Notes: generated by a model not told the origin, from the letters alone. A DNA stretch of 64,000 nucleotides from Sphingopyxis sp. QXT-31 (GCF_001984035.1 NZ_CP019449.1:1240001-1304000), one strand, 5' to 3'. Shown: positions 49,740 through 59,496, numbered from the stretch's first letter. Made by a program: numbers and translations.

Positions 49740-51053
49740 ATGGTTCCGCGTTACGCCCGGCCCGAGATGACCGCGATCTGGGCGGCCGAGAACCGCTTCC
49801 GCATCTGGTTCGAGATCGAAGCCCATGCGACCGACGCGCTCGCCGAACTGGGCGTGGTGCCCAAGGATGCGGCGAAAGCGCTGTGGGACTGGTGGGCGAC
49901 GGAGCCCGTCATCGACGTCGCGGCGATCGACGCGATCGAGGCGGTAACGAAGCACGACGTCATCGCCTTCCTGACCTGGGTCGCCGAGAATGTCGGCGAG
50001 CAGGCGCGCTTCATGCACCAGGGGATGACGTCGAGCGATGTGCTCGACACCTGCCTGGCGGTGCAGCTGACGCAGGCGGCGGATATCTTGCTCGCCGACC
50101 TCGACGCATTGCTCGCGGCGATCAGGAAGCGCGCGTACGAGCACAAGCTGACCCCGACGATCGGGCGCAGCCATGGCATCCATGCCGAGCCGGTGACCTT
50201 CGGGCTCAAGATGGCCGAAGCCTACGCCGAATTCGACCGCTGCAAGGCGCGGCTGGTCGCGGCGCGCGCCGATATCGCGACCTGCGCGATTTCGGGCGCG
50301 GTCGGGACCTTCGCCAATATCGACCCGCGCGTCGAGGAACATGTCGCGGCGAAGCTGGGCCTGGCGGTCGAGCCGGTGTCGACGCAGGTGATCCCGCGCG
50401 ACCGGCACGCGATGTTCTTTGCGACTTTGGGCGTGATCGCGAGCTCGATCGAGCGGCTCGCGGTGGAAGTGCGCCATCTGCAGCGCACCGAGGTGCTGGA
50501 GGCCGAGGAATATTTCTCGCCGGGGCAGAAGGGCTCGTCGGCGATGCCGCACAAGCGCAATCCAGTGCTGACCGAGAATCTGACCGGGCTTGCGCGCATG
50601 GTGCGCAGCGCCGCGATCCCGGCGATGGAGAATGTCGCTTTGTGGCACGAGCGCGACATCAGCCACTCGTCGGTCGAGCGCTTCATCGGGCCCGACGCAA
50701 CGATCACGCTCGACTTCGCGCTGGCGCGGCTGACCGGGGTGGTCGACAAATTGCTCGTCTACCCCGAGCGGATGCAGAAGAATCTCGACCGCATGGGCGG
50801 GCTGGTGCACTCGCAGCGCGTGCTGCTGGCGCTGACACAGGCCGGCGCTAGCCGCGAGGAAAGCTATGGGCTGGTCCAGCGCAACGCGATGAAGGTGTGG
50901 GAGAGCGACGGGACTTTGTCGCTGCTCGAACTGCTGAAGGGCGATGCCGAGGTGACGGCGCGGCTATCGGCCGAGGAGCTGACGGCGCTGTTCGACCTGG
51001 AATATCATCTGAAGCATGTCGACACGATTTTTGCGCGGGTGTTTGGGGAATAG
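49740..51053 (+). CDS. purB: Adenylosuccinate lyase
   Basis: 437 residues; GAGGAAGG precedes the ATG. MVPRYARPEMTAIWAAENRF opening, HDVIAFLTWVAENVG, the MTSSDVLDT motif, GRSHGIHAEPVTFGLKMAEA and the fumarase/lyase signature GSSAMPHKRNP. Cleaves SAICAR and adenylosuccinate in purine synthesis; cytosolic tetramer. Repeat R4 starts six bases after its stop. Confidence 0.94.
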   Translation: MVPRYARPEMTAIWAAENRFRIWFEIEAHATDALAELGVVPKDAAKALWDWWATEPVIDVAAIDAIEAVTKHDVIAFLTWVAENVGEQARFMHQGMTSSDVLDTCLAVQLTQAADILLADLDALLAAIRKRAYEHKLTPTIGRSHGIHAEPVTFGLKMAEAYAEFDRCKARLVAARADIATCAISGAVGTFANIDPRVEEHVAAKLGLAVEPVSTQVIPRDRHAMFFATLGVIASSIERLAVEVRHLQRTEVLEAEEYFSPGQKGSSAMPHKRNPVLTENLTGLARMVRSAAIPAMENVALWHERDISHSSVERFIGPDATITLDFALARLTGVVDKLLVYPERMQKNLDRMGGLVHSQRVLLALTQAGASREESYGLVQRNAMKVWESDGTLSLLELLKGDAEVTARLSAEELTALFDLEYHLKHVDTIFARVFGE

Positions 51054-51059
51054 AGGAAA

Positions 51060-51206
51060 GATCCTCCCTGTGGCGAAGCCATGGGGAGGTGGTAGCGCGC
51101 AGCGCTGACGGAGGGGCGATGACGACAGGCGTCGGTGCAAGGCCAGACCCCTCCACCACCGCTTCGCGGCGGTCCCCCTCCCCAACGCTTCGCGATGGGG
51201 AGGATC
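51060..51206. repeat. Palindromic multi-hairpin repeat, copy R4
   Basis: Ends GATCCTCCC...GGGGAGGATC; left arm of type A (GGGGAGGTGGTAGCGCGCAG, CGCTGACGGAGGGGCG), right arm of type B (CCACCGCTTCGCGGCGGTCC). Only a remnant of the shared leader (AGCCCCGCTCCCA, inverted) follows on the right. Confidence 0.75.
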
Positions 51207-51285
51207 AAAAGCCCCGCTCCCACTGGAATCGCGCGCCGAACTCGCCTAGGCTCCGGCCAAGTCGCCAACAACGGGAGCAAGCCGC

Positions 51286-51648
51286 GTGGGAATTGTTCGG
51301 ACGGTCATCTGGGTGCTGCTCACCGCGGTGCTGGTCATCTTTGCGATGGCGAACTGGATTCCGATCACCGTCACCATCTGGCCGGGGTCGGTGCTCGATA
51401 CCAAGCTGCCGGTGCTGATCCTCGCCGCCTTCCTGATCGGCAGCGTGCCCTTGTGGATCGCGCTGCGCGCCGCGCGCTGGTCGCTGAAGCGTCGGCTCGA
51501 CCATAGCGAGCGCCAGCTCGCCGATCTGCGCGCGATGGCGAACCGGTCGGCCGAGACGCCCCCGGTCGCGGCGCTCGAGCCCGCACCTGCGCCGGTGAAC
51601 GACGTTCCCTCCGCCCCGACCGATCTCTTCAAGACGGAAAAGCCATGA
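51286..51648 (+). CDS. LapA-domain membrane protein (DUF1049)
   Basis: 120 residues from a GTG start. Two helices: VRTVIWVLLTAVLVIFAMANW and LPVLILAAFLIGSVPLWIAL, then a cytosolic tail RAARWSLKRRLDHSERQLAD and a Pro/Ala-rich end. Fits the lipopolysaccharide-assembly-protein-A (LapA/YciS) domain, which acts in LPS transport or synthesis control in enterobacteria; transfer of that role is inference. Its stop overlaps the pyrF start (ATGA), so they are co-translated. Confidence 0.78.
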   Translation: MGIVRTVIWVLLTAVLVIFAMANWIPITVTIWPGSVLDTKLPVLILAAFLIGSVPLWIALRAARWSLKRRLDHSERQLADLRAMANRSAETPPVAALEPAPAPVNDVPSAPTDLFKTEKP

Positions 51649-52319
51649 CCTCGCCGCTCTATCTCGCCATCGACACCACGCATCTGGATGCCGCGCTGAC
51701 GCTGGTCCAGAAGGTGCGCCGCCATGTCGGCGGGCTGAAGCTGGGGCTCGAATTCTTCTGCGCCAACGGGCATCACGGGGTGCACGAGATGGCGAAGTTC
51801 GGGCTGCCGATCTTCCTCGACCTGAAGCTGCACGACATTCCGAACACCGTCGCGAAGGCGATCCAGGCGCTGCGCCCCCTCGAGCCCGCGATCCTGACCG
51901 TGCACGCCGCGGGCGGGCGCGCGATGCTGGAGGAAGCGAAGGCGGCGGCGGGCACGCATACCAAGGTGATCGCGGTGACGGTGCTGACCAGCCTCGACGC
52001 GCCGGATCTGGAAGATATCGGCGTCGGTGGCAGCCCGCACGACCAGGTCGTCCGCCTTGCCGCGCTGGCGCGCGAATCGGGCTGCGACGGGATCGTGTGT
52101 TCGGGGCAGGAAGTGAAGGCGGCGCGCAAGGCATGGCCCGGCGGCTTCTTCGTCGTCCCCGGGGTCCGCCCCGCGAACGGCAAGGTCGGCGACCAGAAGC
52201 GCGTCGTCACGCCCGCGCAGGCGATGGGCGACGGCGCGTCGATCCTGGTCGTCGGGCGGCCGATCAGCCAGTCGGCCGACCCCGACCTAGCGGCGCGCGA
52301 GATCGAGGCGACGCTTTAG
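51645..52319 (+). CDS. pyrF: Orotidine 5'-phosphate decarboxylase
   Basis: 224 residues. LYLAIDTTHLDAALTLVQKV, GLKLGLEFF and the catalytic FLDLKLHDIPNT (Asp-Lys-Asp set), then VVPGVRPANGKVGDQKRVVT and the phosphate-binding DGASILVVGRPISQS. UMP synthesis. Coupled to the LapA-like gene. A 23-base inverted repeat stands between it and trpF. Confidence 0.93.
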   Translation: MTSPLYLAIDTTHLDAALTLVQKVRRHVGGLKLGLEFFCANGHHGVHEMAKFGLPIFLDLKLHDIPNTVAKAIQALRPLEPAILTVHAAGGRAMLEEAKAAAGTHTKVIAVTVLTSLDAPDLEDIGVGGSPHDQVVRLAALARESGCDGIVCSGQEVKAARKAWPGGFFVVPGVRPANGKVGDQKRVVTPAQAMGDGASILVVGRPISQSADPDLAAREIEATL

Positions 52320-52343
52320 GCTTCCCACCCCCTCTTCCCGTTG

Positions 52344-52410
52344 GTGTCGAGCGCAGTCGAGACACGTCGAGGCAGGGCGTTCCCAAGCGTGTCTCGACTT
52401 CGCTCGACAC
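52344..52410. repeat. 23-base inverted repeat between pyrF and trpF
   Basis: Arms 52344-52366 (GTGTCGAGCGCAGTCGAGAC...) and 52388-52410 are complementary at 22 of 23 positions, loop 21 bases. It lies only 24 bases ahead of the trpF start. The GTGTCGAGCGAAGTCGAGAC wording is a dispersed intergenic palindrome in sphingomonads, from general recall. Confidence 0.8.
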
Positions 52411-52434
52411 GAACGGATGCTGGATAGTTTGCAT

Positions 52435-53067
52435 ATGCCCCCTCTCGTCAAAATCTGCGGCCTCAAGACCAAGGCCGAAATCGACGCCGCGATCGCGCAT
52501 GGCGCGACGCATATCGGGCTCAACCATTATGCGCCGAGCCCGCGCTATGTCGACCTGAACACCGCCGCGGAACTCCGGAAATATGCGGGCGAGCGGGTCA
52601 AGGTCGCGCTGCTGCTGGTCAATGCCGGGCCCGAGGTCACCGGTGCGGCGTGGAGCGCGGTGCGGCCCGACATCATCCAGTTCCACGGCAATGAGACGCC
52701 CGAGTGGATCAATGCGGTCAAGGCGAACACGAAGACCGAGGCGTGGAAGGCGGTCGGCCTCAAGGACGCGGGGACGCTGACGCGCTCGCTGCAATATGAG
52801 GGCGTCGTCGACCGGCTGCTCTACGACGCACCGGCGCAGGCGATGCCGGGGGGCACGGGCACGCGCTTCGACTGGTCGCTGCTGGTCGGGCACCGGCATC
52901 GCATCGACTGGGGTATCGCGGGGGGGCTCAACGCGGCGAATGTGTGCGAGGCGATCGCTGCAACGCAGGCGCCACTGGTCGACGTATCGTCGGGGGTCGA
53001 AAGCGCGCCCGGCGTCAAGGATGTGGACAAGATCGCGGCTTTCCTTAAAGCGGTTGCCGCATGTTGA
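52435..53067 (+). CDS. trpF: Phosphoribosylanthranilate isomerase
   Basis: 210 residues from the ATG at 52435 (MPPLVKICGLKT), the family start; an ATG six codons earlier lies next to the palindrome. KICGLK with the catalytic Cys, HIGLNHYAPSPRYVD, IIQFHGNETPEW, the general-acid Asp region RLLYDAPA and the phosphate loop WGIAGGLNAANV with DVSSGVESAPGVKD. Third step of the common Trp branch. Begins the run trpF-trpB-(small gene)-trpA-accD. Confidence 0.92.
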   Translation: MPPLVKICGLKTKAEIDAAIAHGATHIGLNHYAPSPRYVDLNTAAELRKYAGERVKVALLLVNAGPEVTGAAWSAVRPDIIQFHGNETPEWINAVKANTKTEAWKAVGLKDAGTLTRSLQYEGVVDRLLYDAPAQAMPGGTGTRFDWSLLVGHRHRIDWGIAGGLNAANVCEAIAATQAPLVDVSSGVESAPGVKDVDKIAAFLKAVAAC

Positions 53068-53168
53068 CGCATTTCGCCTCCGTCGTGCGCATCGGGAAAC
53101 GATGGCGCTGATCGCTTGAGACCCGGTCTCTTTGCGAGCGCCACATTCTTGAACCGATGGAGACGACC

Positions 53169-54410
53169 ATGACTGCTTCCCAGACCTTGCCCAACAGCCT
53201 GCGCACCGGCCCCGACGACCGCGGCCATTTCGGCCAGTTCGGCGGCCGCTATGTCGCCGAGACGCTGATGCCGCTGATCCTCGACCTCGAGCGCGAATAT
53301 CGCGCCGCGCAGGCCGACCCGGCGTTCAAGGCCGAATTCGACGACCTGCTGAAAAATTATGTGGGGCGCCCGAGCCCGCTGTGGCTGGCGCAGCGGCTGA
53401 CCGATCATCTGCGCGAGAGCGCCAGCGAAGGCTTCGGGGCGAAGATTTACCTCAAGCGCGAAGACCTGAACCACACCGGCGCGCACAAGATCAACAATTG
53501 CATCGGCCAGATCCTGCTCGCGAAGCGGATGGGCAAGACGAAGATTATCGCCGAGACCGGCGCGGGGCAGCATGGCGTCGCGACCGCGACCGTCGCGGCG
53601 CTGTTCGGCCTGCCTTGCACGATCTTCATGGGCGCGGTCGACGTCGCGCGGCAGCAGCCCAATGTGTTCCGCATGAAATTGCTGGGCGCCGAGGTGGTCC
53701 CGGTCGAGAGCGGTGCGAAGACGCTGAAGGATGCGATGAACGAAGCGCTGCGCCATTGGGTCGCGAACGTCCACGACACCTTCTACATCATCGGCACGGT
53801 GGCGGGACCGCACCCCTATCCCGAGCTCGTCCGCGACTTCCAGTCGGTGATCGGCGACGAGGCGAAGGCGCAGATCCTGGAGGCCGAGGGCCGCCTGCCC
53901 GATATGCTGATCGCGCCCGTGGGCGGCGGGTCGAACGCGATCGGGCTGTTCCATCCGTTTTTGGACGACGCGGACGTCGAGATCGTGGGCGTGGAAGCCG
54001 CGGGCGAAGGGCTGGAAGGCAAGCACGCCGCGAGCCTCGCGGGCGGGCGCCCGGGCATTTTGCATGGCAACAAGACCTATCTGCTGCAGGACGCCGACGG
54101 GCAGATCACCGAGGCGCACAGCATTTCGGCGGGGCTCGACTACCCGGGCATCGGGCCCGAGCATAGCTGGCTGCACGATATCGGGCGCGTGCGCTATGAG
54201 CCGGTGACCGACGCCGAGGCGCTGGCGAGTTTCCAGAAGCTCACCAAGCTGGAGGGGATCATCCCGGCTCTGGAATCGGCGCATGCGATCGCGGCGGCCG
54301 AACGGATCGCGCCGACGCTGGGCAAGGACAAGATCATCATCGTCAATTGCTCGGGGCGCGGGGACAAGGATATCTTTACCGTGGCTGAGGCTTTGGGGGT
54401 GAAATTGTGA
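53169..54410 (+). CDS. trpB: Tryptophan synthase beta subunit
   Basis: 413 residues from the ATG at 53169; it has GGAG seven bases upstream, and the ATG four codons earlier is itself part of that site. [20 protein letters not shown], the PLP-lysine motif [35 protein letters not shown], and GGGSNAIG for the cofactor phosphate. Joins indole and Ser to Trp. Its stop overlaps the GTG start of the next small gene (GTGA). Confidence 0.94.
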   Translation: MTASQTLPNSLRTGPDDRGHFGQFGGRYVAETLMPLILDLEREYRAAQADPAFKAEFDDLLKNYVGRPSPLWLAQRLTDHLRESASEGFGAKIYLKREDLNHTGAHKINNCIGQILLAKRMGKTKIIAETGAGQHGVATATVAALFGLPCTIFMGAVDVARQQPNVFRMKLLGAEVVPVESGAKTLKDAMNEALRHWVANVHDTFYIIGTVAGPHPYPELVRDFQSVIGDEAKAQILEAEGRLPDMLIAPVGGGSNAIGLFHPFLDDADVEIVGVEAAGEGLEGKHAASLAGGRPGILHGNKTYLLQDADGQITEAHSISAGLDYPGIGPEHSWLHDIGRVRYEPVTDAEALASFQKLTKLEGIIPALESAHAIAAAERIAPTLGKDKIIIVNCSGRGDKDIFTVAEALGVKL

Positions 54411-54595
54411 GCGGATTCGATTGGCGGCAGTTTTGGATCAACCTCGCCTGTATTTACGGCACCTATGCGCTTGTCGCCTTCGCGTTCGCCTGGTTTGGCG
54501 ATTCATCGGTTCATAACGCTGTCGTCTGGGCTGCGATTTGCTCACCTCTTTTAATAGGTGCCGCGATGGGGTCTTCACGAAAGTCCGCTAAATGA
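54407..54595 (+). CDS. Small membrane protein between trpB and trpA
   Basis: 62 residues from a GTG overlapping the trpB stop; its own stop overlaps the trpA ATG (ATGA). Two hydrophobic helices are visible: [22 protein letters not shown] and [17 protein letters not shown], with a basic end SSRKSAK. I do not recognise a family. Base composition is less GC-rich than its neighbours (for example TTTTGGATCAACC, CACCTCTTTTAATAGG). Exact overlaps on both sides argue for real translation. Function unknown. Confidence 0.7.
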   Translation: MSGFDWRQFWINLACIYGTYALVAFAFAWFGDSSVHNAVVWAAICSPLLIGAAMGSSRKSAK

Positions 54596-55383
54596 CCCGT
54601 TTCGCCGCCGCCTTTGCCAAGCCGCGCACCGCGCTCGTCGCCTTTATCACCGCGGGCGACGGCGATACCGACGCGAACCTCGACGCGCTGGTCGCGGGGG
54701 GTGCGGATGTGATCGAGCTGGGGATGCCCTTTACCGATCCGATGGCCGATGGGCCCGCGATCCAGCAGGCCAATTTGCGCAGCCTGGCCAAGGGGACGAC
54801 GACCGCCGATATCTTTGCGATCGCCGCCGCCTTCCGTGCGCGGCATGCCGAGGTGCCGCTGGTGCTGATGGGCTATGCCAATCCGATGACGATCCGGGGC
54901 GGCGACTGGTTCGCTGCCGAATGTGCGAAGGCCGGGGTCGATGGGGTGATCTGCGTCGACATTCCCGCCGAGGAGGACCCCGAGTTGGGACCCGCGCTGC
55001 GCGCCGCCGAGATTGCGCCGATCCGCCTCGCCACCCCGACGACCGACCCGGCGCGCTTGCCCGCCGTGCTCGATGGCGCGGGCGGCTTCCTTTATTATGT
55101 GTCGGTGGCGGGCATCACCGGCCAGCAGCAGGCCGCGCAGGCGAGCATCGACGAAGCGGTCGCCCGCCTAAAGGGTGCGACCAACCTGCCCGTTGCGGTC
55201 GGCTTCGGGGTGCGTACCCCCGAGCAGGCGGCGCAGATCGCGAAGGTCGCCGATGGCGTCGTCGTCGGATCGGCCTTCATCGACATCATCGCCGAGCATG
55301 GCGACGCGGCCGCGCCGCACGTCGAGGCCTTCACCCGTTCGCTCGCCGATGCTATCCACGGCGCAAAGGAGATCGCCGCATGA
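54592..55383 (+). CDS. trpA: Tryptophan synthase alpha subunit
   Basis: 263 residues. [20 protein letters not shown], the catalytic Glu/Asp pair in [44 protein letters not shown], the loop [14 protein letters not shown] and [10 protein letters not shown] then [12 protein letters not shown]. Makes indole from indole-glycerol phosphate, acting with TrpB. ATGA overlap with the small membrane gene upstream and with accD downstream. Confidence 0.94.
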   Translation: MTRFAAAFAKPRTALVAFITAGDGDTDANLDALVAGGADVIELGMPFTDPMADGPAIQQANLRSLAKGTTTADIFAIAAAFRARHAEVPLVLMGYANPMTIRGGDWFAAECAKAGVDGVICVDIPAEEDPELGPALRAAEIAPIRLATPTTDPARLPAVLDGAGGFLYYVSVAGITGQQQAAQASIDEAVARLKGATNLPVAVGFGVRTPEQAAQIAKVADGVVVGSAFIDIIAEHGDAAAPHVEAFTRSLADAIHGAKEIAA

Positions 55384-56231
55384 GCTGGCTCGAACGCGTC
55401 CGCAACGCCCTGCCCTTCGCGGCGAAGCGCGACACTGCCGACAACCTCTGGCACAAGTGCCGCGAATGCCAGCAGATGGTGTTCGTCAAGGAATGGCAGG
55501 ATAATCTGAACGTCTGTCCGCGCTGCGACCATCATGATCGTATCGGCGCGAGCGAGCGCTTCCTGCAATTGTTCGACGGCGGGCTGCACGAAGTGCTCGC
55601 GTCGCCCGCGGCGCCTGAGGATCCGCTGAAGTTCCGCGACACCAAGAAATATGTCGATCGCATCAAGGCGGCGCGCGCCCAGACCGGCGACCGCGACGCG
55701 TACCAGAACGCCTTCGGGCGCATCGGGGGGCATCCGGCGGTGATCGGCGTACAGGATTTCGCCTTCATGGGCGGGTCGATGGGCGTCGCGGTCGGCGAGG
55801 CCTTTGTCGCCGGGGTCGAGGAAGCGATCCGACGCGGTTGTCCTTATATCGCGATCACCGCAGCGGGCGGCGCGCGCATGCAGGAGGGCACGCTGTCGCT
55901 GATGCAGATGCCGCGCGCGACGGTCGCGTTGGCGCGGCTGCGGCGGGCAGGCCTGCCCTATATCGTGCTGCTGACCGACCCGACGACGGGCGGGGTCACC
56001 GCGAGCTATGCGATGCTCGGCGATATCCAGATCAGCGAGCCCAAGGCGCTGATCGGCTTTGCCGGGCAGCGCGTGATCGAGAACACGATCCGCGAGAAAT
56101 TGCCCGAAGGGTTCCAGCGCGCCGAATATCTGCTCGATCATGGGATGATCGATATGGTGGTGCACCGGAAGGAACTGCCCGCGACGCTGGGGCGGCTGAT
56201 CGGGTATCTGGCGCCCGAGAAGGCGGCTTAG
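55380..56231 (+). CDS. accD: Acetyl-CoA carboxylase carboxyltransferase beta subunit
   Basis: 283 residues from the ATG at 55380, overlapping the trpA stop. N-terminal four-Cys zinc ribbon [10 protein letters not shown]...[10 protein letters not shown], then the crotonase-like carboxyltransferase domain: [20 protein letters not shown], the oxyanion motif [19 protein letters not shown], and [20 protein letters not shown] with [20 protein letters not shown]. Makes malonyl-CoA together with AccA. The trpA-accD-folC order is common in alphaproteobacteria. Confidence 0.94.
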   Translation: MSWLERVRNALPFAAKRDTADNLWHKCRECQQMVFVKEWQDNLNVCPRCDHHDRIGASERFLQLFDGGLHEVLASPAAPEDPLKFRDTKKYVDRIKAARAQTGDRDAYQNAFGRIGGHPAVIGVQDFAFMGGSMGVAVGEAFVAGVEEAIRRGCPYIAITAAGGARMQEGTLSLMQMPRATVALARLRRAGLPYIVLLTDPTTGGVTASYAMLGDIQISEPKALIGFAGQRVIENTIREKLPEGFQRAEYLLDHGMIDMVVHRKELPATLGRLIGYLAPEKAA

Positions 56232-56253
56232 GCCCAAGACGCGCCCTTTATTA

Positions 56254-56341
56254 CCGTTCGTGCTGAGCCTGTCGAAGCACCGTTTTTCTTCCGAAGGTGC
56301 GAGAAGGAAGAACGGCCCTTCGACAAGCTCAGGGCGAACGG
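56254..56341. repeat. Inverted repeat between accD and folC
   Basis: Arms 56254-56277 (CCGTTCGTGCTGAGCCTGTC...) and 56318-56341 (...AAGCTCAGGGCGAACGG) are complementary at 21 of 24 positions. The 40-base loop contains a second pairing of CCGTTTTTCTTCC with GGAAGAACGG. The GTTCGTGCTGAGCCTGTCGAAG wording is a well-known dispersed sphingomonad palindrome, from recall. It ends 25 bases ahead of folC. Confidence 0.75.
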
Positions 56342-56366
56342 TGTTTGGATTGGCTGAGCCACCCCT

Positions 56367-57707
56367 ATGCCCGACCACGCTTTTAGCTCCGATCCCGCCG
56401 TGCAGGCGCAGCTCGACCGGCTCGCGGCGCTGTCGCCGGGGCGCGATGTGCTGGGGCTCGAGCGGATCGCCGAGCTTTGCGCGCGGCTGGGCAATCCGCA
56501 GGACAAACTGCCGCGGACCTTCCATGTCGCGGGGACCAACGGCAAGGGATCGACCTGCGCCTATCTGCGCGCGATCCTCGAGGCGCAGGGGCGGCGGGTG
56601 CATAGCTATACCAGCCCGCACCTGGTGCGCTTCAACGAGCGAATCCGGATCGCGGGAACGCTGATCGAAGATAGCGCGCTGGCGGCGTTGCTTGCCGAGG
56701 TGCTCGATGTCGCGGAGGGCCTGCAGGCGAGCTTTTTCGAGATCACCACCGCGGCGGCCTTTCTCGCCTTTGCGCGCCATCCGGCGGACGATTGTATCGT
56801 CGAGGTCGGGCTCGGCGGGCGGCTCGATGCGACGAATATCATTCCGGCGCCCGCGGTGTGCGGCATCGCCTCGCTCGGGATCGATCATGAAGCGTTCCTG
56901 CTCGCGCCCGAAGCCGGGACGCCCGATGATCCGGCGGTGCGTATCGCGTGGGAGAAAGCGGGGATTTTCAAGCCGGGGGCGGCGCTGGCGACCTTGCGCT
57001 ATCCCGAGCCGCTGATGGACATCACCGGCGAGCGCGCCGCGGCCGTCGGTGGGACGATCTTTGCCGAAGGGCGTGACTGGAGCGTCTCGGCGGCGGACGG
57101 CGGCTTCCACTGGACATCGAGCTTCGGGTCGATCGAAACGCTGCTGGCTACCCGGATGCCCGGCGCGCACCAGCAGCGCAACGCGGGGCTGGCGATCGCG
57201 ATGCTGAATGTCGCGCCGCATCCGCGGCCGGGCGAGGCCGAGGTCGCGGCGGGGGTGGCGGCGGCTTTCTGGCCGGGGCGGATGCAGCGGCTGGGCGACG
57301 GGCCGCTGACGCGGTTGCTGCCCGCGGATAGCGCGGTGTGGCTCGACGGCGGGCATAATCCCGACGCGGGGGCGGCGCTGGCGCGCGCGCTGGAAGGCAA
57401 GGCGCCGCTGCACATCGTCTGCGGGCTGCTGCGCAACAAGGATGCGATGGGCTTCCTGCGGCCCTTCGCAGATAGAATTGCATCCTTCCAGGCGGTGCCG
57501 ATCCCGGGGCACGAGCATCATGATCCCAAGGATTTGTGCCATTGGGTGCAGGACGGGCTTGGGATTATCGATGCGCAGCCGTGCGACGATGTCGAAGCGG
57601 CGCTATGTCATATCGCGGCGCATCGCCCGCCGGGCGAGGTGCTGATCTGTGGGTCGCTGTATCTGGCGGGGGTGGTGCTGGGGGCGAATGGCGAGGTGCC
57701 GGTTTAA
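56367..57707 (+). CDS. folC: Folylpolyglutamate/dihydrofolate synthase
   Basis: 446 residues. Mur-ligase fold: FHVAGTNGKGSTCAYLRAIL (P-loop GTNGKGS), YTSPHLVRFNERIRIAG, TTAAAFLAFA, CIVEVGLGGRLDATNI, then the C-terminal domain with WPGRMQRLGDGPLTRLL and VWLDGGHNPDAG. Adds glutamate to folates. No ribosome site is seen at the start, which follows the inverted repeat. Convergent with the AmpG-like gene across repeat P3. Confidence 0.92.
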   Translation: MPDHAFSSDPAVQAQLDRLAALSPGRDVLGLERIAELCARLGNPQDKLPRTFHVAGTNGKGSTCAYLRAILEAQGRRVHSYTSPHLVRFNERIRIAGTLIEDSALAALLAEVLDVAEGLQASFFEITTAAAFLAFARHPADDCIVEVGLGGRLDATNIIPAPAVCGIASLGIDHEAFLLAPEAGTPDDPAVRIAWEKAGIFKPGAALATLRYPEPLMDITGERAAAVGGTIFAEGRDWSVSAADGGFHWTSSFGSIETLLATRMPGAHQQRNAGLAIAMLNVAPHPRPGEAEVAAGVAAAFWPGRMQRLGDGPLTRLLPADSAVWLDGGHNPDAGAALARALEGKAPLHIVCGLLRNKDAMGFLRPFADRIASFQAVPIPGHEHHDPKDLCHWVQDGLGIIDAQPCDDVEAALCHIAAHRPPGEVLICGSLYLAGVVLGANGEVPV

Positions 57708-57739
57708 GGGCGGTTTTGGGGTGGGGAGCGGACGTAAAG

Positions 57740-57902
57740 CCCTCTCCCCTTCAGGGGAGAGGATAGCGCAGCTTGCTCCGACAGGAGCTAGCGAAGCTTG
57801 GAGAGGCGTGCTTGGACGCCTCTGGCGGTCGGAAACCCCTCTCAACTCCGGCTAGGCAGCAGGCTGCCAAGCCTGCGTGTCTCTCCCCTCAAGGGGAGAG
57901 AG
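57740..57902. repeat. Composite palindromic repeat P3
   Basis: About 160 bases bounded by CCCTCTCCCCTTCAGGGGAG and CTCTCCCCTCAAGGGGAGAG, each itself a small hairpin, with inner pairs such as CTCCGACAGGAG and GGCGTGCTTGGACGCC. It is preceded at 57713-57735 by the same leader (GTTTTGGGGTGGGGAGCGG) as the R family, though the hairpin body differs. Sits between the convergent folC and ampG-like genes. Confidence 0.7.
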
Positions 57903-57939
57903 CATAACCCTGCGAACGACCGCAACTGCCCGAAAGCTG

Positions 57940-59496
57940 TCACACCGCCTTCGGCGCCGGGCCCTTCCACGCCAGCAGCGCGCCGGCGAGTAGGGCGGCG
58001 AGCGAGGCGTACATGATGCCCGACGCAAGCTCGAGCTGATTGGCGAGCAACACGCCGACGACCCCCGCGACGACCAGCGCGAAGCCGGCGATGCGCGCTA
58101 TGCCGACGGGTGTGCGCAGCTTTGTTTCGTCGATCGCGGTGCTCTGGCGGATCGATTGCACGACATAGCCCTTGCGCCACATCATCCACAGCAGGATCAT
58201 GCCCGGGATCGCGGCGACGACCGTCAGCCCCCAGAAGGCGGTCCAGCCGAGCTTCTCCGCGGCATAGCCCGCGGGGCCGGCCATGAAGGTCCGCCCGATC
58301 ACCGCCACCGACGAGAGCAGCGCGAACTGGGTCGCGGTATAGGCGATGTTCGCCAGGCCCGAGAGATAGACCGCTACGACGGTCAGGCCGATGCCGCTGG
58401 TGATATTCTCGGTAACGATCGCCGCGACGAGCATCCAGTAACTGTTGCCGGCGATCGACAGCGCCATGAACATGAGGTTCGAGAACATCATCAAGAGGAC
58501 CGAGACGAGCAGCGCGCGGCCCATGCCGAGCCACAGCACGAACGGCCCGCCCAGCGCCGAGCCGATGATGAGCGCGGCGAAGCCCCAGATTTTGTTCGCG
58601 GTGATATAATCGAGGTCGGCGAATTTGAGATCGACGATCATCGGGCCAAGCATCGCCTGTCCCATGGCGTCGCCGACCTTGTAGACGAGGATGAACAGCA
58701 GGATCATCAGCGCGCCGTCGCGGGTCAGGAACTCGCGAAACGGATTGACGACGGTTTCGACGAGCCATTGCCCGGGCTTCATGCCCGACGCGTCGCTGAA
58801 CCGGTCGACGAACTTGCCCTCGCCGGCCCAGAAGGCGCCGAGCACCGCGGGGAGTACGCAGAGCGTGGTGAGCGCGTAAGCCATCGCCCAGCCGAGCCCC
58901 AGCCCTTCCTGCGAAGCGAAATAGATCGTCCCGGCGCCGGCGATCAGATTGCCGGTGCGATAGCCGAACTGGTTGGTGGCGGTGCCGTGGGCGAATTCGT
59001 CTTCTTCGAGGATCTCGATGCGATAGGCATCGATGACGATGTCCTGCGTCGCCGAGAAAAAGGCCGTCATGACCGCCCAGAAGAGGAACCAGCCATAATC
59101 GCCCGGCTGCGGGTTGCTAGCGCCCATCTGCCAGATCGAGATCACGAGGAAGAACTGGACGAAGAACAGCCAGCTGCGCCGCTGGCCGAGCGCCCTGGTC
59201 AGGACGGGCAAGGGAATCTTGTCGACCAAGGGGGCCCACAGGAATTTGATCGTGTAGGGAATGCCGACCATCACCGCGAAACCGATGGTCGTCGGGGTGA
59301 AGCCGACCTTCGCCAGCCAGAAGGTCATGGTGGCGGCGATCAGCGTGAAGGGGAAGCCGCTCGAAATGCCGAGGAGGAAAGCGACCGCGGGATTCTTGCG
59401 CAGATAGGGCCGGAACGCCGGGACCGCGAGCGCGACGACGACCAGCCCCGCGAGGATGCCGGCGAAAATGAGAAAACGGATAAAATCGACCGACAT
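57940..59496 (-). CDS. ampG: AmpG-type muropeptide permease (MFS)
   Basis: 518 residues with about 12-14 hydrophobic helices. LLGISSGFPFTLIAATMTFWLAKVG then TPTTIGFAVMVGIPYTIKFLWAPLVDKI is the AmpG opening, and FSATQDIVIDAYRIEILEED with NQFGYRTGNLIAGAGTIYFA fits the same family (SLC33A1/AmpG). AmpG imports anhydro-muropeptides for wall recycling and signals to AmpC/AmpR systems elsewhere. This copy has an extra N-terminal helix and a long C-terminus. Link to the serine hydrolase at 30302 is only conjecture. Confidence 0.82.
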   Translation of the reverse strand: MSVDFIRFLIFAGILAGLVVVALAVPAFRPYLRKNPAVAFLLGISSGFPFTLIAATMTFWLAKVGFTPTTIGFAVMVGIPYTIKFLWAPLVDKIPLPVLTRALGQRRSWLFFVQFFLVISIWQMGASNPQPGDYGWFLFWAVMTAFFSATQDIVIDAYRIEILEEDEFAHGTATNQFGYRTGNLIAGAGTIYFASQEGLGLGWAMAYALTTLCVLPAVLGAFWAGEGKFVDRFSDASGMKPGQWLVETVVNPFREFLTRDGALMILLFILVYKVGDAMGQAMLGPMIVDLKFADLDYITANKIWGFAALIIGSALGGPFVLWLGMGRALLVSVLLMMFSNLMFMALSIAGNSYWMLVAAIVTENITSGIGLTVVAVYLSGLANIAYTATQFALLSSVAVIGRTFMAGPAGYAAEKLGWTAFWGLTVVAAIPGMILLWMMWRKGYVVQSIRQSTAIDETKLRTPVGIARIAGFALVVAGVVGVLLANQLELASGIMYASLAALLAGALLAWKGPAPKAV

